Below are positions 44,254-54,900 of a stretch of DNA of 64,000 bases, piece by piece. A program made the position numbers and the translations under genes. Every line of letters starts with the position of its first letter. Position 1 is the first letter of the stretch. The DNA comes from Bacteroides fragilis (lineage in GTDB: Bacteria > Bacteroidota > Bacteroidia > Bacteroidales > Bacteroidaceae), in assembly GCF_019583405.1 (NCBI RefSeq), contig NZ_SZUU01000003.1, positions 1 through 64,000 of the forward strand, given 5' to 3'. The notes under the pieces were generated by a model. The model worked only from the letters and a program-made list of their open reading frames with translations, did not search any database and was not told where the DNA came from.

Positions 44254-45648
44254 TTATTTTGCGAAAGCGTGTCTGTAACCTTTCACCTTGTTCCATGCTC
44301 CACGAGTGAAGTCAGGGATAGTTACCGGTGCAGAGCTGTTTTCGATAGAAAGCTTGGTCAGGTCGGCCATGCAGCACCATTCTGCAAGGTCATAAACGTC
44401 CATATCCAAAGGAAGACCGTTGCGCAGACAGTAAACCAGACGGTAATCCATGATGTAGTCCATACCACCGTGTCCACCTACTTTTTTAGCTGTTTCTTCC
44501 AGTTCTTTGTGGATCGGGTGTTTGTATTTATCCATCAGGGCTTTTTTAACGTCAGCGGGTACAGAGCCGTGTGCGTTCAGCTTTTCGTGGTTAGGTACGT
44601 CGTTTGAAGCGATCTGAGTCGGACGCATGCAGTATTCTTCGATAGGATATTTGCTTGCATAACCGTCGGCACCTACTACCTGATACATACGGCTGTAAGG
44701 ACGCGGAGTCATTACGTTGTGCTGAATCAGGATCGTTTTACCTTTTTCCGTACGGATCAGTGTAGAAGTCTGGTCACCGTTCTGGAAATCTTTTACTTCT
44801 TTGCCGGTTGTTTTTTTGATGTATGCCGGACCGTTGACAGCCTTTGTATCCATAGATACGAGGTAGTTCATTTTGTCACCACGGTGAATGTCGAGCAGCT
44901 GGCAAGCCGGGCCCATACCGTGAGTGGCATATACATCGCCACGATGATTCTGATTGTAATCCATACGCCAGTTGTTCCAGTAGTATGGCCAGAAGTCTTC
45001 GAGGTTGTGGATGTAAGCACCTTCTGTGTGAAGCACTTCACCGAATACGCCTTGCTGAGCCATGTTCAGTGTAGTCAGTTCGAAGAAGTCATATACACAG
45101 TTTTCAAGCTGCATACAGTGTTTGCGAGTTTTCTCTGAAGTGTTGATCAAAGCCCAGATTTCATCCAGCGTCATTGCCGAAGGAACTTCGATGGCAACGT
45201 GCTTGCCGTGTTCCATGGCGTAGATAGCCATCTGTGCGTGATGTTTCCAGTCAGTCGCGATGTAAACGAGGTCGATATCGTTACGTTCGCAGAGTTTTTT
45301 CCAGGCATCTTCGCTACCGGAGTAAGAAGCTGCTTCCGGTAAGTTTGCTTTTGTCAGGATTTTCTGTGCACCGGTTACGCGTTCGGGGATAAGGTCGCAA
45401 AGGGCTACGATCTGTGTTCCGGGGATGTGAGTGAAGCGTTCTACTGCACCCGGTCCACGCATACCCAAGCCAATGAATCCGACACGTACCACGTCGAGTT
45501 TAGGAGCAGTCAGTCCGACTACGTCTTTTTGTCCGGCGGGACGTACGGGCACTGGAGTCTCGATAGGCTTGATGGTTTGTGCTACGGCACCGGAGGTGCA
45601 TGCAAACAGGGCAAGTCCGATAAACAGGGCATTTAGATGTTTAAACAT
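44254..45648 (-). CDS. GH109 alpha-N-acetylgalactosaminidase, secreted
   Basis: A 464-residue Gfo/Idh/MocA-fold enzyme with a signal peptide (about 1-24), the NAD-binding GFIGLGMRGPGAVERF (about 57-72), and GH109 segments HGKHVAIEVPSAMT, YATHGMGPACQLLDIHRGD and GGHGGMDYIMDYRL. GH109 uses bound NAD to cleave terminal alpha-GalNAc (blood group A, mucins). The order kinase-GH2-YitT-GH109 matches, as I recall, the start of the B. thetaiotaomicron mucin O-glycan locus. Confidence 0.9.
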   Translation of the reverse strand: MFKHLNALFIGLALFACTSGAVAQTIKPIETPVPVRPAGQKDVVGLTAPKLDVVRVGFIGLGMRGPGAVERFTHIPGTQIVALCDLIPERVTGAQKILTKANLPEAASYSGSEDAWKKLCERNDIDLVYIATDWKHHAQMAIYAMEHGKHVAIEVPSAMTLDEIWALINTSEKTRKHCMQLENCVYDFFELTTLNMAQQGVFGEVLHTEGAYIHNLEDFWPYYWNNWRMDYNQNHRGDVYATHGMGPACQLLDIHRGDKMNYLVSMDTKAVNGPAYIKKTTGKEVKDFQNGDQTSTLIRTEKGKTILIQHNVMTPRPYSRMYQVVGADGYASKYPIEEYCMRPTQIASNDVPNHEKLNAHGSVPADVKKALMDKYKHPIHKELEETAKKVGGHGGMDYIMDYRLVYCLRNGLPLDMDVYDLAEWCCMADLTKLSIENSSAPVTIPDFTRGAWNKVKGYRHAFAK

Positions 45649-45712
45649 GTTTGAATAAGATTTGATTAGTTAATAAAATTGTTGTTAATAATAGTGTTTC
45701 ATTTCTATCGCG

Positions 45713-45720
45713 CAAAGATA
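45713..45720 (-). promoter_or_regulatory. -7 box of the GH109 operon
   Basis: On the minus strand TATCTTTG fits TAnnTTTG exactly, 64 bp before the GH109 start. It probably drives GH109, YitT, GH2 and kinase. Confidence 0.6.
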
Positions 45721-46668
45721 AGAATACTTTTCACAACTCTTATCTTTTATACGATTAAAACGTTCTCTGTTACATCTTTAATTCATAGATATTCCGGTTA
45801 TTATTATAACAGGATAATTCCTGTGACCTACAGAGATGGCTGCTTCTGTTCTTCAACGGAAGTTGCCATCTCTGCAGCAGGTTGGCTTTTCTTTCTGCAA
45901 AAGCCTGATAATGTCATCTTTTACAAGTTGTTTGAACCCGGTAGTGCAATGTTTGTCCGGGGTATATAATGCTGCGTGTAGTGTGTTGTGGGTTGCAACT
46001 CTGTCTTTCATTCTTCTGTTCCTTTTATGAGATTCTTTTCCTTTGTTAGGTTGCTCGAGCTTATTATTTACTTTTTGATCTACGTTATAAATACACACCA
46101 TTTGAGGGCTACCCTCGGTGTAATAGTTTTAATTTATATTATTTTAATAAATGACCGGCTTTAAAACAGCTTTTGATTTCTGAAAGAAGAATGGCTCAAT
46201 CGGTGTGATTCTGATAGTATATCCTGTTTTTTGCTGACTCACAATTGGGATAAAATGCCTCTGGCAGAGAAGAGGGTTGCATAAAAAACGGATGTAAACT
46301 GCAAAAAAATACGTAAAAGGTGAAATTTTTCCAATATCTATGCATGAAATCTTTTAAACGAAAGCTTTCTTTCTTTAAAAGGGAGGCGGCATTCGTTTAG
46401 AACCAACGCTCTATTTCATTAGAACTAAAGTTACATTAGGTCAGAAGATAAAAATCATTGCTCTTATTCTGCCTCTTTTCCACTTTTTAGCCGTGTGTCG
46501 GTAGGTGTCGGGAAAGTATCAGAATGTAGCTGTTTGCCCCTTTCGATGAAGATGAATGTGGCGCTTTTGCCGGAAAGGGTAGGGATCTGTATCTAAACAG
46601 GTGGGAAAGGTGATATTCTGCAAAAGCCTGATTGCCGGGAAAGGCGTTTTTTATCACTGCAAAGAAAA
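45721..46668. other. Long interval without a convincing gene; holds a strong hairpin
   Basis: About 0.95 kb with no frame that looks like a real protein; the longest (45853-46101 minus, 45679-45969 plus) have unnatural composition. At 45831-45874, CAGAGATGGC pairs with GCCATCTCTG and an inner CTTC/GAAG extends the stem. Could hold a small RNA or be a decayed gene. Confidence 0.45.
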
Positions 46669-46701
46669 CTACCCGGATATAGTAGAAGCTATACCGGGTA
46701 G
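46669..46701 (-). terminator. Terminator of the GH95 gene
   Basis: On the minus strand CTACCCGGTATAG and CTATATCCGGGTAG form a 13-bp stem with one bulged base, followed by TTTTCTTTG. It starts 51 bp after the GH95 stop. Confidence 0.75.
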
Positions 46702-46752
46702 AAAATACAAAATGACACTATATATACACTCTTGACTTTTTGTCGGAGTGCA

Positions 46753-49020
46753 TTAGGGGTTCAACTCGATCCATTCACCGGCTTGAGTATCTATGTTCAA
46801 GATATCCATACCGGATAAAGTATAGTTCTTATTCGGCTTCAGTGTACCGGGACGGGCTATTTTCAACATGCCGCCTTTCTCCGAATAGATGCGTACCCGA
46901 TTGATTTCTCCACCTTCCATCCGGGCGGATACCAGGAATGCACCCACGGCGCGTAAGCTTTCGAAGGATACATCTTTCCATTCTTGCGGTATTGCCGGGA
47001 AGATGCGTATTACGCCTGTGTGACTTTGCAGCAACATTTCTTGTATGCCTGCTGCAAAAGCGAAGTTGCCTTCGAGCGTGAAGGGGCGGTAAGTGAAGCG
47101 GGATTTGCCGCTTTGGGTCTGGTCACCGTTGGCATGGAAGGTGTTCTTCAGGCAGAAGCATTCCGCAAAGGTTTTCAGGGCTTGTGCGGCACCTTCACCG
47201 TCGAATGCACGGGCTTTCATATTGGCGAGCCAACTGTATGAATATCCTGTCCAGTAGTCCGGCCCCACTTCATCGAGTCTCTTCAGGGTGGCGCGGATGA
47301 TGTGTTGTGACTTTTCTCCGTCGCTCCAGTCTATCAGTCCCAGCGGATGGATAGCCATGGCATGTGAAAAATGACGGTGTGATTCTTTGTAGGGATATCC
47401 TTTGGCGAAAGTGAGGCAACCTTCTTCGTCTACGTCGTAATCCGGTAGTTGGGCTTCCAGGGATGCCCAGTGTCCGGCTTCGTCGGCCAGGTTCAGTTCG
47501 TGTGCCAGTTCGGAAGCAGCCTTAAAGAGGAAGTGCATCATTGCCAGGTCATAATTGGTCATGTCGCTGAACCATGCTTGCAGGGAGTTGTCGAATATTT
47601 CGGGACTTGAGCTGAATTCCAGTTTACGTACTCCTTCGGGGGTGACTTCTGAAATTTGCTCCAGATAGATTGCCACATCCTTAATGAATGGATAAGCACG
47701 CTCTTTGAGGAAAGTGCGGTCTGCCGAATATTTCCATTGCAGATAGAAGTGTTGTGCCAGCCATGCAGCTACGGTTTGCGACATGGAGTATTGTATCCAT
47801 CCCCCCATGGGTTCTCCTGTCAGGGTGCAGACCCCCGGTATATTCATCCCTTCGGTACCGAAATACCGGCGGGTGTAGCGTTTGTATGCATCCCGTTGGT
47901 TCCACAACGTGTTCAGATAGCCCATTCCTTCGGTCAGGTGATTGCCTGTATAGGCCGGCCAGTAACTTAGCTGGGTATTTAAATCGTGATGATAGTCTCC
48001 CTTCCAGGGCGGAAGTTTGCCGTTATCGGCTGTCCATACGGCCTGCAGGGAGATGGGGTATGAGTGTTCGCGGGTAGTGGAACCGAATTTATACATTTCG
48101 TTCTGATACTGTTTTTGCAGTACAGAATCGGGTAGAGTGATTGATGATTGTGCCCAGTACTTGTCCCAATATTCCAGGTGTGCCTGATAATCATGCTTTA
48201 GACCGCGTTGTAGGGCGGCTTCTGCCTTTTCGGAAGCTTGCTCGCCGGATAAGAAAGAGGTGACGCTCCAAGTACCGTACAAGGTTTCGCCTTCTTGTTT
48301 CCAACAGACTGTTACGTCATACGAGAAGTCTCCGTACCCCTTTTGATGGTAGGTTATGTGGTTTCCTTCACGAACCACTTTTCCTTGTTGATAGCCCAAT
48401 CGGTGCAGATCTTGTCCCGAAACCGGATCGAGGCTGCCATCCGGCTTCGTTTTATTGTATACAGGAGTGATGATGGAGGGTTCTATCGGGGTTTTCAGGT
48501 TACGGAATACAAACCATCCGATCGGTTCGGTAGCATGAACGAAAGTTTGCATTTGTGTACCGTCTGCCCAGTCTGCTTCACATAAGGCATTGTTCAGGTA
48601 AAGTCTTACCTGAGTCGGAGTGCCGATCTGCTCTAATGGAAATTCGATGGCAGCTCCGGGAATCTTGGATGGCGCGGGATTCATGTCATAAGGCCAGTCC
48701 AGCTTTTTCTGTACGGGCAGATAGTTCTTTTGGCGAATATGTTCTTTTACCCAGGAGAAGCGGAAGTTATCTCCCGACAGACTGTCTACCGGACGTAAAT
48801 CCCATAAATCGGTTCTGTCCAGTGACAGGCGTAGGGTGGAGTCACGTTGCCATACCAAGGCACCGACGGTGGCATTTCCCAAGGGCATTGCTTCGTCCCA
48901 CGACCGGGCAAGTCCGGTGAATACAAGATCATTTTCAGAAGGAGTGACCGGACAATAGTCATACGAGTTGCAACTGCTCCACAGACCACAACAAAGTAGC
49001 AATAGTAGTTTGATTTTCAT
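46753..49020 (-). CDS. GH95-like glycosidase, lipoprotein
   Basis: A 755-residue protein with a lipobox ending at C17 (LWSSC). It has the GH95 layout: N-terminal beta domain with WDEAMPLGNATVGALVW, then an (alpha/alpha)6 barrel with LQAVWTADNGKLPPWKGDYH, LNTQLSYWP and HRHFSHAMAIHPLGLI, and a C-terminal beta domain. GH95 members are alpha-L-fucosidases or alpha-L-galactosidases; which is not clear here. It is last in its cluster. Confidence 0.75.
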   Translation of the reverse strand: MKIKLLLLLCCGLWSSCNSYDYCPVTPSENDLVFTGLARSWDEAMPLGNATVGALVWQRDSTLRLSLDRTDLWDLRPVDSLSGDNFRFSWVKEHIRQKNYLPVQKKLDWPYDMNPAPSKIPGAAIEFPLEQIGTPTQVRLYLNNALCEADWADGTQMQTFVHATEPIGWFVFRNLKTPIEPSIITPVYNKTKPDGSLDPVSGQDLHRLGYQQGKVVREGNHITYHQKGYGDFSYDVTVCWKQEGETLYGTWSVTSFLSGEQASEKAEAALQRGLKHDYQAHLEYWDKYWAQSSITLPDSVLQKQYQNEMYKFGSTTREHSYPISLQAVWTADNGKLPPWKGDYHHDLNTQLSYWPAYTGNHLTEGMGYLNTLWNQRDAYKRYTRRYFGTEGMNIPGVCTLTGEPMGGWIQYSMSQTVAAWLAQHFYLQWKYSADRTFLKERAYPFIKDVAIYLEQISEVTPEGVRKLEFSSSPEIFDNSLQAWFSDMTNYDLAMMHFLFKAASELAHELNLADEAGHWASLEAQLPDYDVDEEGCLTFAKGYPYKESHRHFSHAMAIHPLGLIDWSDGEKSQHIIRATLKRLDEVGPDYWTGYSYSWLANMKARAFDGEGAAQALKTFAECFCLKNTFHANGDQTQSGKSRFTYRPFTLEGNFAFAAGIQEMLLQSHTGVIRIFPAIPQEWKDVSFESLRAVGAFLVSARMEGGEINRVRIYSEKGGMLKIARPGTLKPNKNYTLSGMDILNIDTQAGEWIELNP

Positions 49021-49143
49021 AATATTAAAAAAGATCGGTTTATAATGTTCTACTTTTAGACTTGCGTTATTATAAATACAATGAGAATAGCAGTCACCAT
49101 AGAGCGACCGCTATTCTTTTAATGTATTTTAAGGTTTGTCTGA

Positions 49144-51915
49144 CTATTTATTCAATAGCAATTCGATCGCCTTGCTGCCCTTGTCTCCGGATTTCTCTTC
49201 GGATGCCGGGGCGAAAAGTGCATCCAACAGGTAGACGGGTAAACTCTTTGTCGGGTTGAAATGCCCGGATGACACATAATTACGGACAGACGTTAGTAAC
49301 TGCTGCATCGCAGGTCTTTCATCGATTTTCTTTTCCGGATCGGCACAGAGCACGAATAGTTTTCCTTTTCCTACCTTAGCTTCGAACGAGATACCCAGTT
49401 TTTGGTTGGTCTCGTATGAGTCGATGCTCTGTATCAATGGGGTGATTTCTTTCAGTTCGTCGAGTTCCAGGGCTGTCGAATAGTTCAGGATGTCCCACCA
49501 TTGCCAGTCGGCATAGTTCCGGGTGGGGAAGTCGAGAAAGGCAGGATGCTCGTTATCGATCAGTGTACCTACGATCATTGGATTCCAGTTGAACATAATC
49601 GGGTTCCAGAAATGGCTGGCAAAGTGCGCTTTGCGTCCTTTACACTTTTCTGGAATTAACAGTACATTCTTGCCTTCGTTGAGCCACTGTTTGGTTTCGT
49701 CGTTCCAGGTACGGGTGTAGACAAAGTTGTGCTGTTCCGTTTTCGGTTGTTCCGGATATACCCACACATCCCATTCATTGCGTATACCGCCCAGCTCTGC
49801 CTTCAAGGTCAGTTTGCGGGCACTGTCCATCCCGTTCAAGGGGAGTTCGATGATTCCGAGTGAATCTACCGTAGCAGGTTGTATGCTTTTTGTCTTCAGG
49901 CTTCCTTTGTGGTATACGGTTCCGTCTTCACCGGTCAGTGTCCAGTTCAGTTTCCGGCTGTTCAGGGCATCTTTGCCGAAATGGTAAATCTCCATTTTTG
50001 CCTTTAGTTTTTCCCCGTTTCTGAAAGTGCGTTTGGGTAAACGTGCCAGGAGTACGGTCGGAGCACACGATTCTCTGAACTTTTCGGGTGTTACCAGTCC
50101 TTTGCTTTCCCAGAAAGCGTCGAGGATGCCTACAAAGGCACTGCCCTGTCCGGGGAAATCGGCCAGTCCCAACAACTGAAAACCACCGGAGTTGCGAGTA
50201 CGGAGCAGAGATTCGTTTACCTCTTTATATTGCAGCACCGTATGTGCTCCGGTTGCCCGGAAGAAATCGTTGGCTTGGTGCAACATGCCGTTTTTGGCAA
50301 GCCGTTCGCGGAATACCTCGAAATTGCGTGCTTCTACAACGCCGGTATATTTCTTAATTTCCTCAAAGTTGGGATACATACAGCGTTGTCCGGTTTCGTG
50401 AGCAATCACCGGTACATTGATATCCGATTCTTTGCAACGGTCCCAGTCTGTCGATGGCTTTCCCTCGTATACGGTAATCCATCCTTTCGAGGTAACATGC
50501 GACACATAGTACTGATCCGAAGGAGTATGAGTACGTGCGGTCGAGGCGCTATAGAGCCGTCGGTTATCATACTTCTGTGCCTTTTTTACCAGAGCTTCCA
50601 ATACGGCGAAGTCACCTTCGTTTTCGTTGCCGTTACACATCAGGATGAAAGAGGGGTGATTGCCATAGGCATCGAGAATGGCATACATCTCTTTTTCAAA
50701 GAAATCACGCCGGTCAGGATATTTACCCACATCTTTGATCCACATGGGAAGTTCGGCCTGGAGATACATACCTACTTCGTCACCGGCTTCGAAAGCTACT
50801 TCCGGCGGACACCAGGAATGAAAGCGTACGTGATTCATTCCATATTCTTTAATGGTGGTGAAGATGCGTTTCCAGTCATCCACATTTGTCGACGGATAAC
50901 CGGTCAGGGGAAAGACTGCACAATCCAGTACTCCACGTAAGTGAATGTCTCTTCCGTTCAGGCGGATATGATGTTTACCCTGCTCTACGTTCCGCATGCC
51001 GAAAGTTCGGGTTTGAGTATCTGTCTTTCCGTCTACGTTCCAACTGACTTCTATCTCGTATAAATAAGGTGTGAATTCATCCCAGAGTTTCACCTGATTT
51101 CCCATCGGGAGAGTTTGATGTATGCCTGTATGTACCTGAAGACTGTCTGCATTCAGTGCTTGGCGGGCTATTATTTTACCTCCTTGCTCGCGGATGCATA
51201 GCTCCAGTTTTCCTGTCTGTCCGGTCTTTAGAGGAGTGGGTTGTACAGATACTTCCACAACTTTTGAGCTGACATCGGGGTATACATTGATCTGGCGGAT
51301 ATGCGCTTTCTCCTTGGCATATAGTGAGATGTCTCCGGCTATTCCGTTCCAGTTAGTCTGCGTATATTCGGTTGTTCCATGGTTCCATTGATCCATCGGA
51401 TATTTAAGTGTATTGTTTACGCAAATGGTCAGTGTGTGGATTCCCGGAGTAAGTAGCGGAGTCAATACGAACGTGTTCGGTGTGCTCAGGTGCTCTTTCA
51501 TTCCTGCCTCTTTGTCATCCACGTAGACGGTGGTTTCCCAATGGCAACGTTCCAGCTTCAGGTAAATCTCCCGATCCGCCCAATCTTCCGGAATCACTAC
51601 TTCACGTTGGTACCAGGCGGCTCCCTGGTATTCGAATTTACGGCTTAAACGGTCTACGTAGCGTGCCGTATTTTTAATTCCTTTACCTCCCTGGTCTGTC
51701 GATCCAGGGAGCATAATGGTTTCAGAGAGCTTGTCCAGATAGAGCTCCGAACCGGGAGTTTTACCGAATCCCATCGGATCCAGTTGGAAGCGCCACATGC
51801 CCGACAAGTCAAGAGCATCATTCGTTAGGGTTTGCGCCATAGCGGTCATGGCAAGCATCAATCCGGTCAGGAGCAGAATCGCCCGGTACCGGGTGTTTTG
51901 AAAAGATTGTTTCAT
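49144..51915 (-). CDS. GH2 family glycosidase, secreted
   Basis: A 923-residue protein with a signal peptide (about 1-27, TAMAQ). The GH2 sugar-binding domain (AAWYQREVVIPEDWADREIY) is followed by a sandwich domain and a TIM barrel with LRGVLDCAVFPLTGYP, acid/base Glu in CNGNENEGDF and likely nucleophile Glu in VIAHETGQR. Substrate is uncertain. The start overlaps the end of the DUF5107 gene by 4 bp. Confidence 0.8.
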   Translation of the reverse strand: MKQSFQNTRYRAILLLTGLMLAMTAMAQTLTNDALDLSGMWRFQLDPMGFGKTPGSELYLDKLSETIMLPGSTDQGGKGIKNTARYVDRLSRKFEYQGAAWYQREVVIPEDWADREIYLKLERCHWETTVYVDDKEAGMKEHLSTPNTFVLTPLLTPGIHTLTICVNNTLKYPMDQWNHGTTEYTQTNWNGIAGDISLYAKEKAHIRQINVYPDVSSKVVEVSVQPTPLKTGQTGKLELCIREQGGKIIARQALNADSLQVHTGIHQTLPMGNQVKLWDEFTPYLYEIEVSWNVDGKTDTQTRTFGMRNVEQGKHHIRLNGRDIHLRGVLDCAVFPLTGYPSTNVDDWKRIFTTIKEYGMNHVRFHSWCPPEVAFEAGDEVGMYLQAELPMWIKDVGKYPDRRDFFEKEMYAILDAYGNHPSFILMCNGNENEGDFAVLEALVKKAQKYDNRRLYSASTARTHTPSDQYYVSHVTSKGWITVYEGKPSTDWDRCKESDINVPVIAHETGQRCMYPNFEEIKKYTGVVEARNFEVFRERLAKNGMLHQANDFFRATGAHTVLQYKEVNESLLRTRNSGGFQLLGLADFPGQGSAFVGILDAFWESKGLVTPEKFRESCAPTVLLARLPKRTFRNGEKLKAKMEIYHFGKDALNSRKLNWTLTGEDGTVYHKGSLKTKSIQPATVDSLGIIELPLNGMDSARKLTLKAELGGIRNEWDVWVYPEQPKTEQHNFVYTRTWNDETKQWLNEGKNVLLIPEKCKGRKAHFASHFWNPIMFNWNPMIVGTLIDNEHPAFLDFPTRNYADWQWWDILNYSTALELDELKEITPLIQSIDSYETNQKLGISFEAKVGKGKLFVLCADPEKKIDERPAMQQLLTSVRNYVSSGHFNPTKSLPVYLLDALFAPASEEKSGDKGSKAIELLLNK

Positions 51916-54900
51916 GATAGAATGGTATTCATTAATTTCCGGTGAATTTGTACTCCTTGATGATTGTTATCCATTGAGGCGGCTATATCAAAGAAGTGTT
52001 CGGCTTTTGTTCTATTTCCCAGTCCCAGATGTCCCAGTGCCATCAGGTAGTTGCAGTGAATGCGGTTCTTTTTATCCATATCGTCTTCCCAAATCAAAAG
52101 ATCGGGTAAAGATACGGCAAAATAATCCATCTTGAATCGGTCGAAGAGATGTTCTTCTCCATAAGTAATTAATTGGTTGAACCGGCTGCGTGCCTTTTCT
52201 TCCTCTCCTAATTTCCGGTATGCCAGTCCTTGGTAGAATATTTTATCCGGCTTCTGGTCGTTGTAATACATGGCAGCGGCTGGATGGCTGTTTCCCGAAC
52301 AGGCTTTGACGAACAGGCTGTGAGCCTCTTCCGGTCTCCCTTGTTGTTGCAGGATATATGCTTTGTAATAATTAAAGTCATTTTCTTGTGCTCCCGGTAG
52401 TTTCCCTTCACCCAAATGGGCAGGGTATATGTAGCATTCATCTATTAAGGTGAGTGCGTCATCATATTTTTTCCGGCTTATCAACTCCTTTGCCAGTTCC
52501 AGGCGTGCTATCTGATATTGTGCGGGTACTTTTCCTTCTCCTCCTTCCCACGGATGGAATTTTCTTTGGTCGATCCGTCGGATTGCTTCCCGATATTGCC
52601 CGGTTTGGTTCAGTAAAGTGACGTATTCCAGATACAGGTCGTCGCGGGTCATTACGATATCTATGTGCTGTTCCAGAAAGCACAGTCTTTCTATGTGCGG
52701 ACGGTTCAGCCGTTTGTACAATTGATCCAGTTCCATCAGTACACGGGCATCCGTGTGATCCAGGCGGAATGCTTTTTCCAGTAAGGCGACAGCTTCGTCC
52801 GAGCGGTTCATTTTGTTGAAGTAAGCCAGTGACAGATTACGCCATACGGTGGGGAATGTCTCGTCTTCGCGCGAAGAGCGCTCCCAAGCTGCGATGGCAG
52901 TGGGATACCGGCGTTTATCATACCACAGATTTCCCAGGTAATAAAGTGCTTTGGGGGCTTTTCCCGCAAAATCGACTACACACTGAAGGGCTTCTATCGC
53001 TTCCAGGGCATTGGGGAAACAGTAATCGGCCGGTTCTTTTTCGGCAGCGTCAATGGCTATTTGTGCTTCGGCTGTTTTTCCTAAACGGATCAGGCACCAA
53101 CTCTTGTAATAATGTAAGAGTGTCTGTTCACCGACAGGTCGAGCAATGGCAAGTTCGGCTACAGCCAGTGCTTCTTCAAATCGTCCGGCAGAAGTATAGT
53201 CGAGTACCAGGGCTTCGTAATCGGGTGCTCCACGTTTCATTAGATTCCGAAGTTGGATCAATACTGTTTCATCCCGGGTGATCAGGTATTTTTCGAACAG
53301 GCAGCCGAAGTTGAATGCATCTGTCTTCAAGGAGTCTTCTATCCAGGCAAGAGCTTCCTCCTTTTGTTCGAGATGGCGGAGTATGATTGCTTTCAGATGG
53401 CGTCCGCGCAGATTGTGCCAATTGTGAAGCAGGGATTTGTCAATCTCTCCGAGAGCTTCTTCCCAATTGCCACGGGACACGGAAATCTGGGCCAGCGAAT
53501 AGTAGCCTGCATTTTGCCATGCCGCATTCCAACACGATTTGTAGAACGAATCGTAGGCTTCATCGTCTTTTCCCTGGAATTTTAGGGCAAGTCCGAGGTT
53601 ATAGAAAGCTTCTCCATCGTAGGGGTTAGGATTCTTTTCGGTGAGTCGCGCAATGGCATTCCGAAGATATGGTTCAGCCTGCGCAAACTCTCCTTTGCGT
53701 ATCAGCCATAGTCCCATGGCGTTGTTGCAACGTGCATCTCCATTGTCTCGGCGGAGTGCTTCCCGATAATAGTCGGTCGGGCAATAAGTGGCATGACGAT
53801 ATTGTTCCAGATGCAGTCCGGTCAGATAGAGTTCTTCGTTGGTTTTGATCTCTTCCGGTGCAAGGGCGGGTTTGGCCGCTTCCGGAACTGCTTTGATTGT
53901 TTCCGGTTCGGCTTTCCAACTAAGCTTTTCTCGTCCCTTGGTATCGTAGATAATGACTTCCGCTTCGTGAAGATCATTTATGGGGATCAGCCGGTCGAAT
54001 ACTTGTTCAGGCGAGAGGCTACCGATTTCCTCAAAGCGTATAACACCCGCTTGACGGACTACGATGCGTAATCCTTGCTGAGCCGAGGTGGCAAACAGCT
54101 TCAAACGACATTCTTCTCCTTCGGTTTCCAGATTCATTAAGAGTTCGGAGGAGGCGTTTTTCACAACTCCCAATTCCCGATAGGGCATGAAGTATTGGGT
54201 AAAAGTCTTCTCTTCATAAGGTTGCAACCAACTGAAGTCCGGTTGATTGTCCGTATAGACTCCGGTCATCAGTTCTATGTACGGACCGTCAGCATCAGTC
54301 AGGTTGCGGTCCCATGCCTGTCCGAAATCCCCGTTTCCCCAGGTCCATTGTTTTTTTCCGGGAGATATGTGATGGTTGGCCACATGCAGGACACCTGCCT
54401 GTGTATCATTTTCGTATCCGCCTACAAAATTATAGTTAGACCGGATTGCCATGTAGGAGGTCGGTACGGGAATATTTTTATATCTGGAAATATCCACGCC
54501 GGCGGAATAATCCATTTTATAGTAGGTTCCGGTAGCAATAGGATAACGAGACACGTCTCGTTTTCCATGATCGAATACAGCGTTGACATCCGATGGGAAC
54601 ACTGACTGATAGCAGTCGTTGACCGCTACGGCCGGATTGGCCCACCAAAGGAAAGTTTGTGGAAGCGGAGTCGGGTTGGAAACTTTTCCTTGTATCTCAA
54701 GTACGGCATGTCCCGGGCGGAGTGTAAATCCGGCTGTTCCTTTTTGACCGAACATCCGTTCCCGTTCGCTTACCCATACAACGACACTTCCGTCTTTACA
54801 TCGTTCGATGCTGTAGTCCACCGGCAAGAAGGTGCTGGGACGGTGATGTTGAGGCCAGTTGAACTCAATGCCTCCGGAGATCCAGGGACCGGTGAGTCCT

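Noticed and set aside
45679..45969. 96-codon plus-strand frame in the 1.1-kb gap
   Set aside because: Starts next to the GH109 promoter, crosses the hairpin at 45831 and has no recognisable protein pattern.
45853..46101. 82-codon minus-strand frame in the 1.1-kb gap
   Set aside because: Charged low-quality sequence with no domain and no leader.
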